A stretch of DNA of 64,000 nt from Nocardioides sp. Arc9.136 (GCF_030506255.1 NZ_CP113431.1:1550001-1614000), one strand, 5' to 3'. Numbered from the stretch's first letter, positions 54,890 to 63,599 are shown. A program made the numbers and translations. The notes: generated from the letters alone by a model not told the origin.

Positions 54890-54895
54890 ACCCTA
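54890..54895 (-). promoter_or_regulatory. -10 element of a putative leaderless promoter
   Basis: On the minus strand TAGGGT is 6 nt before ATG 54883. Confidence 0.5.
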
Positions 54896-54915
54896 GCCGG
54901 GACCGGGTCCGGGGC

Positions 54916-56697
54916 TCAGCGCGCCGGCCGGTGCACCGGCGCGAGGTCGCGGCGGTCGTCGAAGGGCACCAGCTCGGCGCGGGAGCGGCTCACGGCGTCG
55001 TGGATCGCGAGGTGCCGGGTCGCGCCGCTCACCGGGCAGCTCCACTCGCCCTCGACGTCGACGAGGCGGATGCCCGGCGACTCGAGCCACCGCAGGATCT
55101 TCTCGGTCTCCTCGGCGGTCGCCACCGGGACCGGGCCGGGCCCCCCGGTGACGGTCTCGGCGGACGCCCGCAGCGACGCGACGTAGGCGTGGGCATCGGC
55201 GCCCGCGGGGATCACCCCGGCCGCGGCGAGCCGGCCGTACCGCACGACGTGGACCGCCCAGCGGCCGTCGTCGCCGCGGCGGGAGGCGATGACCTCGGGG
55301 CAGCGGGTCAACGCGCTGAGCCGTTGGGTGCGGCTCGCGGCGCGGATGAAGGCGGCGAGGCGGTCGCGGTGCACCCCGGCCTCCTCGAAGCGCTCGTCGG
55401 CGGCGAGCGCCTCCATCCGGGCATTCACCTGCTCGACGACCCGGTCGGGGCGGCGCAGCAGCGAGTCGCGCAGCTGCCGGACCACGGCCGCGTAGGTGTC
55501 GTGGTCGACCGTCCCGTCGCAGGGGGAGAGGCAGCGGCCGAGCTCGGCCAGCACGCACGGCGTGCGCGAGGGGGTCCGGCCGAACCGGTCCGAGCACTGC
55601 CGCAGCGGGAAGGTGTCGTGCAGGGCGGCCAGGCACTTCTCGGCGACCTTGCGGGAGGAGAACGGGCCGAGGTAGTCCGCGTCGTCGTCCAGGACGCGCT
55701 TGACCAGGGACAGCCGGGGCCACGGCTCGCGGGTGAGCTTGAGGAAGGTGGTCTTCTCCGGGAAGCGGGAGCGGCGGTTGTAGCGCGGCTTGTGCTCGGC
55801 GATCAGCCGCAGCTCGCGGACCTCGGCCTCCAGCGGCGTGGCGCACTCGATGCCGGTCACGCTGTCGGCGATCCCGACCATCTCGCCCATCCGCGAGCGG
55901 GTCTCGGAGGCGGTGAAGTAGGTGCGCACCCGGGTCCGCAGGTCCTTGGACGTGCCGACGTACAGCACCCGCTGCTCATGGTCGCGGAAGAGGTAGACCC
56001 CCGGGGCGTGCGGCAGGCCCTCGGCGAGGTGCCGCTTGCGCCGCTGGGCGGTGCTCACCCGCCCGGAGAAGGTCTGCAGCTCCTCGAGCGTGTGCACGCC
56101 GAGCCCGCCGAGCCGCTCCATCAGCCCGTGCAGGACGTCGACGGTCGCCCGGGCGTCCGAGAGCGCCCGGTGGTTGGGCGTGGTGGTCGAGCCGAAGGCC
56201 CGGGCCAGGGAGGAGAGCTTGCAGTTGGGCGCGTCGTCCTTGGTGATGACCCGGCGCGCGAGCCGCGCCGTGTCGAGCACCTCGAAGCCCGGCCACGGCC
56301 GCCCCTGCTGCTCGCAGAAGTGGCGGAGGAAGCCGATGTCGAACGGCGCGTTGTGCGCGACCAGGACGGTGCCGGCGGCGAACTCCAGGAAGGCCGGCAG
56401 GGCCGACTCGATGGGCGGCGCGTCGGCGACCATGGCGTTGCTGATGCCGGTGAGGACCGCGATGAACGGCGGGATCGGCAGGCGCGGGTCGACCAGCGTC
56501 TGGAACTCGCCGAGCACCTCGCCGCCGCGCACCTTGACCGCACCGATCTCGGTGATCATCGAGCCGCCCTCGGCGGAGCCGCCCGTGGTCTCGAGGTCGA
56601 CCACGGTGAAGGTGGTGCCCCGCAGCGGGCGACCCAGCTCGTCGAAGCTGCGTTGCGACTCCCACTGCGCAGGCGCGGTCCGGACGGCGCTGCTCAT
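54916..56697 (-). CDS. DEDDh exonuclease fused to GIY-YIG/UvrC-like nuclease
   Basis: A 593-aa protein with two nuclease modules. Residues about 25-200 are a DnaQ-type 3'-5' exonuclease: ExoI VDLETTGG, ExoII VAHNAPFDIGFLRHF, ExoIII HRALSDARATVD (DEDDh). Residues about 215-320 are a GIY-YIG domain (APGVYLFRDHEQRVLYVGTSKDLRTRV). A UvrC-like Cys cluster follows (RQC...TPC...RC...PC), near residues 355-385. The protein resembles M. tuberculosis Rv2191. Role is probably DNA repair, but a defined function is lacking. ATG 56697 is preceded at 7 nt by TACCTT. Confidence 0.9.
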   Translation of the reverse strand: MSSAVRTAPAQWESQRSFDELGRPLRGTTFTVVDLETTGGSAEGGSMITEIGAVKVRGGEVLGEFQTLVDPRLPIPPFIAVLTGISNAMVADAPPIESALPAFLEFAAGTVLVAHNAPFDIGFLRHFCEQQGRPWPGFEVLDTARLARRVITKDDAPNCKLSSLARAFGSTTTPNHRALSDARATVDVLHGLMERLGGLGVHTLEELQTFSGRVSTAQRRKRHLAEGLPHAPGVYLFRDHEQRVLYVGTSKDLRTRVRTYFTASETRSRMGEMVGIADSVTGIECATPLEAEVRELRLIAEHKPRYNRRSRFPEKTTFLKLTREPWPRLSLVKRVLDDDADYLGPFSSRKVAEKCLAALHDTFPLRQCSDRFGRTPSRTPCVLAELGRCLSPCDGTVDHDTYAAVVRQLRDSLLRRPDRVVEQVNARMEALAADERFEEAGVHRDRLAAFIRAASRTQRLSALTRCPEVIASRRGDDGRWAVHVVRYGRLAAAGVIPAGADAHAYVASLRASAETVTGGPGPVPVATAEETEKILRWLESPGIRLVDVEGEWSCPVSGATRHLAIHDAVSRSRAELVPFDDRRDLAPVHRPAR

Positions 56698-56704
56698 GGG
56701 GCCG

Positions 56705-56753
56705 AAGGTAGGTGCGGCCACCGACAATGCCGTGGCGGCACGCGGAATAGGCT
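56705..56753. promoter_or_regulatory. Divergent -10 elements (exonuclease / NYN protein)
   Basis: On the minus strand TACCTT (56705-56710) is 7 nt before ATG 56697, a leaderless arrangement. On the plus strand TAGGCT (56748-56753) gives the NYN gene a leader of about 30 nt with an SD GGAG. Confidence 0.45.
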
Positions 56754-56788
56754 CGTCGTGACCGCCGTCGCCCGTCTGGAGTCCCCTC

Positions 56789-58045
56789 GTGCCCACCTCG
56801 TCGTCGCCAGTGCCGCTGGCCCAGCTGCCCGAGCCCGTGCGCGCCCGGGTCGTGGCGCTGACGGCGGACGTGCTCCCGGCGCTCGGGCAGCTGCCGCCGT
56901 CGCTGCGCCGGGTGGCCTCCTTCGCGCCCGCGCGGCGGGCGAGGCTCGGGACGACGGCGATCACGACGGCCCTGCGGGACGAGGACCTGCGGGGCCGCGT
57001 GGCCTCGCACCTGGTGGTCCAGCCGCCGAGCACCACGACGGCGGCCGACCGCGCCGCGGTGGCCTGGCTGCTGCGCGCGGGCGCCTGGGAGGAGGACCTG
57101 GCCAGCGCGCTGGCCGAGGTCGCACCCGCGGCCCCCAGCCGTGAGCAGACCGAGGTGGTGCGGCTGCGCGAGCGGCTCGACGCCGCCGACCGGGCCGCCC
57201 GGGAGCAGCGCGCGATGCACCGGGCCCAGCTCGACGAGGTCAAGGCGGAGAACACCACGCTCCGGCGCCGGCTGGGCGAGGCCCGCGCCGCCGAGAGGGC
57301 CGCCCGGGCCGCCGGTGAGCAGGCCGCCGCCGAGGTCGCCGCGCTGCGCCGCGACGCCGGCGACCTGACCGCCGCGCAGGAGAAGGAGGTGCGCCGGCTG
57401 CGCGCCCGCGTCGCCGAGCTCGAGGCGGGCACGTCGGCGGACCGGCGCGCCGTACGCGCGGAGCGGGACGAGGCGACCGTGCGGGCCCGTGTGCTGCTCG
57501 AGACCGTCATCGACGCGGCGGCGGGGCTGCGCCGCGAGCTGGCGCTGCCGACGGTGACCGGCGCGCCCGGCGACCGGGTCGAGGCCGGTCTCTCGCCCGG
57601 CGTGGCCGACGGTGCCCGCGTGCTCACGGGTGCGTCGGCCGGGCTGCTGGAGCAGTACCTCGCGATGCCGCGCGCCCGGCTGATCGTGGACGGCTACAAC
57701 GTGAGCAAGTCGGTGTGGCCGACCTCGCCGCTGGAGGCGCAGCGGATCCGGCTGGTCAACGGGCTGGCGCCGCTGGTCGCGCGGACCGGCGTCGACACCA
57801 CGGTGGTCTTCGACGCGGGGAACGCGAGCGGGGCCCGGCCGGTGGTCTCCACGCCGCGGGGCGTCCGGGTCTACTTCAGCCCCGAGGGCGTCATCGCCGA
57901 CGACGTGATCCGCGACCTGGTCGGCGCCGAGCCTCCCGGCCGCGTGGTGGTGGTCGTCACGGGGGACCAGGCGGTCCTCGCCGACGTCACACGCGCCGGC
58001 GCCCGGGGCGCCTCGGTCGACGCGCTCGCGGCGCTGATCAGCTGA
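56789..58045 (+). CDS. NYN-domain protein with coiled coil
   Basis: A 418-aa soluble protein. The N-terminal 110 residues are of unknown fold (RRVASFAPARRARLGTTAI). A coiled coil spans about 118-235 (REQTEVVRLRERLDAADRAAREQRAM...). Residues about 285-418 form a NYN (PIN-like) domain resembling YacP/Rae1: LIVDGYNVSKSVWP, TTVVFDAGNASG and VVVVTGDQAVLADV carry acidic residues likely to bind Mg2+. An RNA-directed endonuclease role is inferred from the fold. GTG 56789 fits an SD. The stop overlaps the convergent GT-like gene by 8 nt. Confidence 0.85.
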   Translation: MPTSSSPVPLAQLPEPVRARVVALTADVLPALGQLPPSLRRVASFAPARRARLGTTAITTALRDEDLRGRVASHLVVQPPSTTTAADRAAVAWLLRAGAWEEDLASALAEVAPAAPSREQTEVVRLRERLDAADRAAREQRAMHRAQLDEVKAENTTLRRRLGEARAAERAARAAGEQAAAEVAALRRDAGDLTAAQEKEVRRLRARVAELEAGTSADRRAVRAERDEATVRARVLLETVIDAAAGLRRELALPTVTGAPGDRVEAGLSPGVADGARVLTGASAGLLEQYLAMPRARLIVDGYNVSKSVWPTSPLEAQRIRLVNGLAPLVARTGVDTTVVFDAGNASGARPVVSTPRGVRVYFSPEGVIADDVIRDLVGAEPPGRVVVVVTGDQAVLADVTRAGARGASVDALAALIS

Positions 58046-59450
58046 GCGCGCCGGACCTGGACGACGTGCCCTGCGTGGTCCGCGTGGTCCGCGTGGTCGG
58101 CGGGGTCGGCGAGGTCGCGGCGGAGCGGAGGCGGTCGAGGCCGCGCTCCTGCCAGACGCGCACCGCCAGGTGGCCGACGAGCGCCATGAGGGCGAGCCAC
58201 AGCCACAGGGCGGGGAAGGTGCGCAACGCGAGGGCGAGGGAGTTGTCGGTCCACGCGTCGGCCTCCTGGACGAGGAAGCCCTCCGACGTCGCGCCGACCG
58301 CCATCGCCGCGACGGAGACCCCGAGCAGGGGTCCCAGCAGGGGCCGGGCCACGCGGCCGGCCCGGTGGGCGGCGAGCGCGTAGGCCGGGAACAGGCACGC
58401 GAGCACCTCGAGGGTCAGCCGGTAGCCGTAGTAGCCGGACCCGCCGTCGAACTCGTTGAGCTGGCCCTGCACCGCGCCGTACGCGAGCCCCGCGACGGCG
58501 AGCACGCGCGTCCAGTCCGGCAGGTCCCGCCAGGACCGGACCACCGCGGGGAGCAGGAGCACCAGCACGGGGCTCCAGACGAGCAGGCCGCGGTCCGCCG
58601 ACACCCAGAGGCCGAGCTGGTTGGTCACCGCGTCCCACACGCCGGTGTCGGTGGCCTGCCCGGCGTACTGCGTCGGCGAGGGGTAGGGCCCCTGCGGGTC
58701 CCACCCGCCGTACATCCAGCGGCTCCACGCCGCGGCCAGGGCGAGGAAGCAGCCGCTGACCCCGCCGACGACGACCGCGATGCGCGGGTCGCGCCGCCAC
58801 ACCGCCACGCCGAGCCCGAGCAGGGCGACGACCAGGGCCACGTGCAGACGACCCCAGAGGCCGATCCCGCCGAAGAGCCCGACGAGCCACCACCGGCCGG
58901 TCGCGGCCCCCCACACCATCCCGGCGATGCCCAGGACGGTGAGGGTGTGGGTCCACAGCCCGTTCGCGGCGACCGTCCAGACCGGGGTGGCGAAGCCGAG
59001 CACGCCGACGGCGGCCGTCGCCCACGGGGAGGGCAGGTGACGGCGCAGGCCGCGCCAGAGGAGGACGAGCGCCAGCGTCGTGAGCAGCGCGGCCCACACA
59101 GCGCCCGGCCAGCGCACGAAGTCCTCGGGCTGGGTGCCGGTGCGTGCGAGCAGGTACGCCGGGACGCCCATGGCGACGGCGCCGGGGGAGCGGAGGACCG
59201 CGACGTGGCCGTTCTCCGCCTCGCCGACCCAGAGGTGCTCCTCGTTGAAGTCCAGTCCGGCCAGGTCCACCCCGTCGAGCCACGGCGTCCCCGCCGAGGC
59301 GAGCCGCCAGGCACCGACGGCCGCGGACGTCACGTCGTTCATGCCGATCGAGCGGTCGGCGGTGGCGGCGTACACGACGGCGGCGAGGCCGGCGAGGGCG
59401 GGCGGCACCAGTCGTGCGCCGGACGAGCGTGAGCGGGGGGAGGCGGCCAC
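58038..59450 (-). CDS. GT-C-like multi-pass membrane protein
   Basis: A 470-aa protein with roughly ten to eleven membrane helices, beginning LVPPALAGLAAVVYAATADRS. The loop after helix 1 has NDVTSAAVGAWRLASAGTPWLDG, and RSPGAVAMGVPAYLLA is similar to the exoplasmic loop of GT-C glycosyltransferases. No acceptor or donor can be named. The C-terminal tail is short, Thr/Arg-rich. GTG 59450 is supported by TACCGT 6 nt upstream. It could glycosylate cell-envelope components, which is inference. Confidence 0.65.
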   Translation of the reverse strand: MAASPRSRSSGARLVPPALAGLAAVVYAATADRSIGMNDVTSAAVGAWRLASAGTPWLDGVDLAGLDFNEEHLWVGEAENGHVAVLRSPGAVAMGVPAYLLARTGTQPEDFVRWPGAVWAALLTTLALVLLWRGLRRHLPSPWATAAVGVLGFATPVWTVAANGLWTHTLTVLGIAGMVWGAATGRWWLVGLFGGIGLWGRLHVALVVALLGLGVAVWRRDPRIAVVVGGVSGCFLALAAAWSRWMYGGWDPQGPYPSPTQYAGQATDTGVWDAVTNQLGLWVSADRGLLVWSPVLVLLLPAVVRSWRDLPDWTRVLAVAGLAYGAVQGQLNEFDGGSGYYGYRLTLEVLACLFPAYALAAHRAGRVARPLLGPLLGVSVAAMAVGATSEGFLVQEADAWTDNSLALALRTFPALWLWLALMALVGHLAVRVWQERGLDRLRSAATSPTPPTTRTTRTTQGTSSRSGALS

Positions 59451-59456
59451 GCAGGC

Positions 59457-59462
59457 ACGGTA
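59457..59462 (-). promoter_or_regulatory. -10 element of a putative leaderless promoter
   Basis: On the minus strand TACCGT is 6 nt before GTG 59450 of the GT-C-like gene. Confidence 0.45.
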
Positions 59463-59559
59463 GGCGGCGCGCGCCGGGTGTGCTGCCGGAACGGCGGTGG
59501 AGTGCCCGATCGGAGGAGGGGACCGGGCGTTGTCGGTGGTCGCTGCCACGGTGGCCCGC

Positions 59560-59766
59560 ATGACGACACGGATCGACTGCGACACCTGCGTGGTGCGGGG
59601 TCTGGCCTGCCACGACTGCGTGGTGACGGTGCTGCTGGGCCCGCCGCCGGAGCTGACGTTCGACGACGACGAGCGCCAGGCGCTCGACGTCCTGGCCCAG
59701 GGAGGGCTGGTGCCCCCGCTGCGGCTGGTGCGACCGGTGGACGGGTACGACGTGGAGTCGGCCTGA
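59560..59766 (+). CDS. Small Cys-rich protein (CxxC pair)
   Basis: A 68-aa protein starting at ATG 59560. It has two CxxC motifs (DCDTCVVRGLACHDC, i.e. C-x2-C-x6-C-x2-C) followed by VVTVLLGPPPELTFDDDERQALDVLAQGGLVPPLRLVRP. I recall similar small proteins as conserved in actinobacteria near this NlpC/P60 gene. It may bind zinc or an Fe-S centre. CACGGT is a weak -10, 7 nt upstream. Function unknown. Confidence 0.7.
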   Translation: MTTRIDCDTCVVRGLACHDCVVTVLLGPPPELTFDDDERQALDVLAQGGLVPPLRLVRPVDGYDVESA

Positions 59767-59903
59767 CCGCCGCCGCACCGGGCACCCGTCACAGGAGTGA
59801 CTGGTGTGACCGGTGTGGCGACGGAAAGGTAAAGACTGGCCCGTCCTCCCCGGAAACCACGGCGACATACCCGGGAAGATTCGCGGGGCGCGCCCGCCAC
59901 GAC

Positions 59904-59909
59904 TAACCT
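59904..59909 (+). promoter_or_regulatory. Putative -10 of the riboswitch-NlpC/P60 transcript
   Basis: TAACCT is about 50 nt upstream of the riboswitch core. Confidence 0.4.
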
Positions 59910-59954
59910 GTCTGGCTCAGGTGCCCGTGGCAGTGGACCAACCGGTCCGCGCGG

Positions 59955-60125
59955 GCACCGCGTCGAGTTCCGGGCCGCTGCGGCGGACCGGGAGCCGGGG
60001 AACCACCGGCGCTGCGTGCAGCGCCTCTGGGGTGAATCGTCCGTGAGTCGCCGCACAGCGGCGGGGAGCGGTCGTAGGGCCTGTCGTGCCCGAACCCGTC
60101 AGCTCACCCGGTAGGCGTACGACAC
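59955..60125 (+). ncRNA. c-di-AMP riboswitch (ydaO/yuaA class)
   Basis: Conserved elements are in order: CCGGGGAACC (near 59995-60004), GGGGTGAATC (60029-60038), GTAGGGC (60074-60080), CGAACCCGTCAGCTCACCC (60091-60109) and GTAGGCGTAC (60111-60120). This matches the actinobacterial ydaO consensus, normally found before NlpC/P60 or Rpf-type cell-wall hydrolase genes. High c-di-AMP is expected to reduce expression. Outer boundaries are approximate. Confidence 0.9.
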
Positions 60126-60144
60126 CCGAGGAGACCGCCCGCTC

Positions 60145-61128
60145 GTGCTCAACGGTCGGAAGCGACTTGTCCCAGCCCTCACCGGGCTCGCCATCGTCGG
60201 CGTCATCGGCATCGGTCCCTCGGGGCCGGCGCAGGCCGAGCCGGACGTCGGCGACGTCCAGGCCCGGGTCGACCGGCTCTTCCACGAGGCCGAGCAGGCC
60301 TCGGAGCGGTTCAACGACGCCCGCATCGAGCTGGAGGAGCTCAACCGCGACCTCCGCTCGCTGGAGGCCGACGAGGACCGCCAGGGCGAGCGCCTCGAGG
60401 GCGTCCGCGAGCAGGTCGAGCGCTCGGTGGTCCGCCAGTACCAGGGCCAGGGCCTCTCCGCCGTCGGCCAGGTCATCGTCTCCGACGACCCGCAGGGGTT
60501 CCTGTCCGAGCTGTCGACCATGTCGGCCTTCGACGACCTCCAGGACCAGATGTTCGGTGACTACACCACCGAGCTCAAGGCCCTCGACATCCGCCGCGAC
60601 GCGACCGAGGAGCGGGCCGCCCAGGTCGCCGAGGTCAAGGACCAGCTGGCCGACGAGAAGGCCGAGATCGACGAGAAGCTCGCCGAGGCCGAGGGCCTCC
60701 TCGACCGGCTCGAGGCCGAGGAGCGCGAGGCCGTCGTCTCCCGTGACACGACCCGCCCGCCGGCGACCGTGCCCGCCTCCGGCCGGGCCGGTGCCGCCGT
60801 GGCCTACGCCATGTCCCAGGTCGGCGACGCCTACGTCTACGGCGCCGCCGGGCCGAGCGCGTTCGACTGCTCCGGGCTCACGATGATGGCCTGGAACGCG
60901 GCGGGCGTCTCGCTGCCGCACTCCTCGAGCGCGCAGTACTCCTCCGGCCCGCAGGTCGCCGAGAGCGACCTGCAGCCCGGCGACCTCGTCTTCTACTACA
61001 GCCCGATCAGCCACGTCGGCATGTACATCGGCGGCGGCATGATCGTGCACGCGGCCAACCCGGGCAGTGGCGTCACGACCGCGCCGCTCCACTCGATGCC
61101 GTACGTCGGGGCCGTCCGCCCTGGCTGA
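60145..61128 (+). CDS. Secreted NlpC/P60 peptidoglycan endopeptidase (RipA-like)
   Basis: A 327-aa exported cell-wall hydrolase. Signal peptide about 1-32 (VPALTGLAIVGVIGIGPSGPAQAEP); a long coiled-coil domain (about 35-205); then the NlpC/P60 domain from about residue 210. Its catalytic residues are Cys in FDCSGL, His in ISHVGMYIG and the third polar residue His in IVHAAN. GTG 60145 has GAGGAG upstream. It is controlled by the riboswitch ahead of it, linking wall hydrolysis to c-di-AMP. Confidence 0.95.
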   Translation: MLNGRKRLVPALTGLAIVGVIGIGPSGPAQAEPDVGDVQARVDRLFHEAEQASERFNDARIELEELNRDLRSLEADEDRQGERLEGVREQVERSVVRQYQGQGLSAVGQVIVSDDPQGFLSELSTMSAFDDLQDQMFGDYTTELKALDIRRDATEERAAQVAEVKDQLADEKAEIDEKLAEAEGLLDRLEAEEREAVVSRDTTRPPATVPASGRAGAAVAYAMSQVGDAYVYGAAGPSAFDCSGLTMMAWNAAGVSLPHSSSAQYSSGPQVAESDLQPGDLVFYYSPISHVGMYIGGGMIVHAANPGSGVTTAPLHSMPYVGAVRPG

Positions 61129-62353
61129 GCCCCGCACGGCCCACGAGGCCGGTCGCCCACGTCGGTGGGCGGCCGGCCTCGTCGCGTTCCTCGCCCTCCT
61201 CCTCGTCGCGGGCGCCACGACGACCTGGCTGGTGCTGCGCGACGGGACCTACGTCGCCACCCCCGGCGCGCCGTCCGCCTCCGCGCTGGGGCCCGCCGAC
61301 ATCGACGACGCGCTCGACCGGCTGCGGGAGGCCGTGCTCTCCGGCGACGACGGCGCACCGGCCGTCGCCGCGGTCGACCACCTCGTCGGCAACGCGGCCC
61401 GGCTGGAGGTCCGCGACCTCGACCTGCGCTACGTGGACCGGGTCGGCCGGTCCGAGGAGGGGGTCCGCGCCGCGGTCTCGGTCACCTGGCGGTTCGCCGG
61501 CTTCGACCGCGCGCCGGCCCGCACGGAGGTCGAGATGACCGTCTCCGCCGGCGACGGGTCTGCCGGGGAGGCCGTGGTCACCGACATCGGTGGCGGGGAC
61601 GGGCGCACCCCCTTGTGGCTGACCGGCCCGGTCGAGGTGCGTCGTACCCCCGAGGTGCTGGTGGTGGCCGCACCCGGGGCCGACCTCGCCGGCGTCACCC
61701 GGCGTGCGGAGGCGGCGGTGCCCGTCGTCCGCCGCGTGCTCGACCGGTGGCGGCCGCGGCTGGTCGTCGAGGCGCCCGCCTCCGCCGACGGCCTGGGGGA
61801 CCTGCTGGGCGCCGAGGACGGGACCTACGACGGGGTGGCCGCGGTGACGGCCTCGCCCGACGGCTCGCTCGCCCCCGAGGCCCCGCTGCACGTCTTCGTC
61901 AACCCCGAGGTGCTCGGCACCCTGCGTCCGCAGGGGGCGCAGGTCGTGCTGAGCCACGAGGCCGCCCACGTGGCGACCCGCGCGCCGCTGAGCGGCTCCC
62001 CGCTGTGGCTGCTCGAGGGCTTCGCCGACTACGTCGCCCTGCGTGACGTCGACCTTCCGCTCAGCACCACCGCCGCGCAGGTGATCGCCCAGGTCCGCGA
62101 CGAGGGGCTGCCGGAGGCGCTCCCCGGCCCCGCGGAGTTCGACACCGGCACGACCCACCTCGGTGCGTCGTACGAGGCGGCCTGGCTGGCCTGCACCGTG
62201 CTGGCCGAGCGGGTGGGGGAGACCGGCCTGGTCGACCTCTACCGCGCGGTCGAGCGCGACGGCCTCGACCGGGCGCTGCGCCGCGTCGCCGGCTGGAGCG
62301 AGGCCGACCTCACCCGGGCGTGGCAGCGCCGGCTGGCCGCCTTGGCCGCCTGA
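61067..62353 (+). CDS. Membrane-anchored putative zinc metallopeptidase (HExxH type)
   Basis: Up to 428 aa. A basic N-terminus precedes one transmembrane anchor (WAAGLVAFLALLLVAGATTTWLVL), then an extracytoplasmic domain. The zinc motif is HEAAHVAT, with WLLEGFADYVAL 21-30 residues later supplying a Glu, the gluzincin pattern. The start is uncertain: GTG 61067 lies 62 nt inside the NlpC/P60 gene, and a CTG at 61121 is the only later candidate. The substrate is unknown. It is translationally linked to the cell-wall hydrolase gene before it. Confidence 0.75.
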   Translation: MASRPRRSTRCRTSGPSALAEPRTAHEAGRPRRWAAGLVAFLALLLVAGATTTWLVLRDGTYVATPGAPSASALGPADIDDALDRLREAVLSGDDGAPAVAAVDHLVGNAARLEVRDLDLRYVDRVGRSEEGVRAAVSVTWRFAGFDRAPARTEVEMTVSAGDGSAGEAVVTDIGGGDGRTPLWLTGPVEVRRTPEVLVVAAPGADLAGVTRRAEAAVPVVRRVLDRWRPRLVVEAPASADGLGDLLGAEDGTYDGVAAVTASPDGSLAPEAPLHVFVNPEVLGTLRPQGAQVVLSHEAAHVATRAPLSGSPLWLLEGFADYVALRDVDLPLSTTAAQVIAQVRDEGLPEALPGPAEFDTGTTHLGASYEAAWLACTVLAERVGETGLVDLYRAVERDGLDRALRRVAGWSEADLTRAWQRRLAALAA

Positions 62354-62365
62354 GAGACTGCTCGG

Positions 62366-63598
62366 GTGACGCCGACCGCCCGACGGACCGCCTGGGTGCT
62401 GCTGGTCGGAGGAGGTGTGGCGTTCGTCCTGCTGGCCTGGTGGCTCGTGCCGTGGAGCCCGGTGCCCGACGGGCCGGTGGAGCCGGTGCGCCCCGAGGAC
62501 TGGTTCAGCGCCGAGCAGCTCGCGCGGGCCGAGGACTTCTCGCGCTGGGCGCGGGCCTGGAGCTGGTCGTCGCTGGCGGTGTCGATCGCGGTGGCGTGCT
62601 GGCTGGGTTTGAGCCGACGGGGCCGCGCGTGGGCCGACCGGGTGCCGGGGCCGTGGTGGGTCCAGGTCGTCGTGCTCGTCGCGGCCGTGGAGGTGCTGCG
62701 ACGGCTCGTGACGCTGCCGTTCGGCGTCGCGCTCGAGCAGCTCCGCCGCGACCACGGGCTCTCGACCCGCTCCTGGGCGGGGTACACCGCGGACCTGGTG
62801 CGCAACGAGGCGCTCGGCATCGTCGTCGCCTCGGTCGCCCTCGTGCTGCTCGTGGGGCTGGCCCGCCGGCTGCCGCGAGCGTGGCCGGCGGTCGCCGGGC
62901 TGCTCGTCGCGGCGCTCGTGGTCCTCGGGTCCTTCGTCTACCCGGTGGTCGTCGAGCCGGCGTTCAACTCCTTCGAGCCGCTCCCGGACGGGCCGCTGCG
63001 CCAGGGGATCGTGGAGCTGGCCGACCAGGAGGGCGTCGAGATTGGCGACGTCCTGGTGGTGGACGCCTCACGTCGTACGTCGGCCCTGAACGCCTACGTC
63101 TCCGGCTTCGGCTCGACGCGTCGGGTCGTCGTCTACGACACCCTGGTCGACGACCTGCCGGTCGACCAGGCGCTGTCGGTGGTGGCGCACGAGCTGGCCC
63201 ATGCCCAGCACGACGACGTGCTCGTGGGCACCGCGCTCGGGGCGGCCGGCGCGGTGGCCGGCGTGGGCCTGCTGGCGCTCTGCCTGGGGTTCCTCGCCCG
63301 GTGCGGGTGGCCCGCACCCGGCCGGGCCGCGGTCGTCCCGGTGGCGCTCGCGCTGGTCGCGGTCGGCGGCTTCCTGGCCAGCCCGGTCCAGAACGGGATC
63401 AGCCGGCAGATCGAGACCCGGGCCGACGTGGACGCGCTGCGCGTGAGCGCCCCGGAGGCCTTCGCGGAGATGCAGGTGCGGCTGGCGGAGCGGTCGCTCG
63501 CCGACGTCACGCCGCCGGTGTGGAGCCAGTGGTGGTTCGGCAGCCACCCGACGACCGTCGACCGACTGGCGTTGACGAGTCCTGGTCCTCAAAATTGA
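62366..63598 (+). CDS. M48 family metalloprotease (CAAX protease/Ste24-like)
   Basis: A 410-aa integral membrane zinc protease. About seven hydrophobic segments: four in the first half, two in the second. The zinc motif is HELAH in VVAHELAHAQHDDV; the third ligand is the Glu in RQIETRADVDAL. The N-terminal region DHGLSTRSWAGYTADL and VDASRRTSALNAYVSGFG are typical of CAAX-type M48 proteins. GTG 62366 has GAGACT 6 nt upstream. Physiological targets are unknown. Confidence 0.9.
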   Translation: MTPTARRTAWVLLVGGGVAFVLLAWWLVPWSPVPDGPVEPVRPEDWFSAEQLARAEDFSRWARAWSWSSLAVSIAVACWLGLSRRGRAWADRVPGPWWVQVVVLVAAVEVLRRLVTLPFGVALEQLRRDHGLSTRSWAGYTADLVRNEALGIVVASVALVLLVGLARRLPRAWPAVAGLLVAALVVLGSFVYPVVVEPAFNSFEPLPDGPLRQGIVELADQEGVEIGDVLVVDASRRTSALNAYVSGFGSTRRVVVYDTLVDDLPVDQALSVVAHELAHAQHDDVLVGTALGAAGAVAGVGLLALCLGFLARCGWPAPGRAAVVPVALALVAVGGFLASPVQNGISRQIETRADVDALRVSAPEAFAEMQVRLAERSLADVTPPVWSQWWFGSHPTTVDRLALTSPGPQN

Positions 63599-63599
63599 T

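Larger units (their letters stand above)
59767..60144 (+). other. 378-nt intergenic region before the NlpC/P60 gene
   Basis: No ORF is convincing. It contains a -10-like TAACCT (59904-59909), a c-di-AMP riboswitch (about 59955-60125) and the SD (GAGGAG, about 60128-60133) of the next gene. The first 120 nt show nothing else that I can name. Confidence 0.6.
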
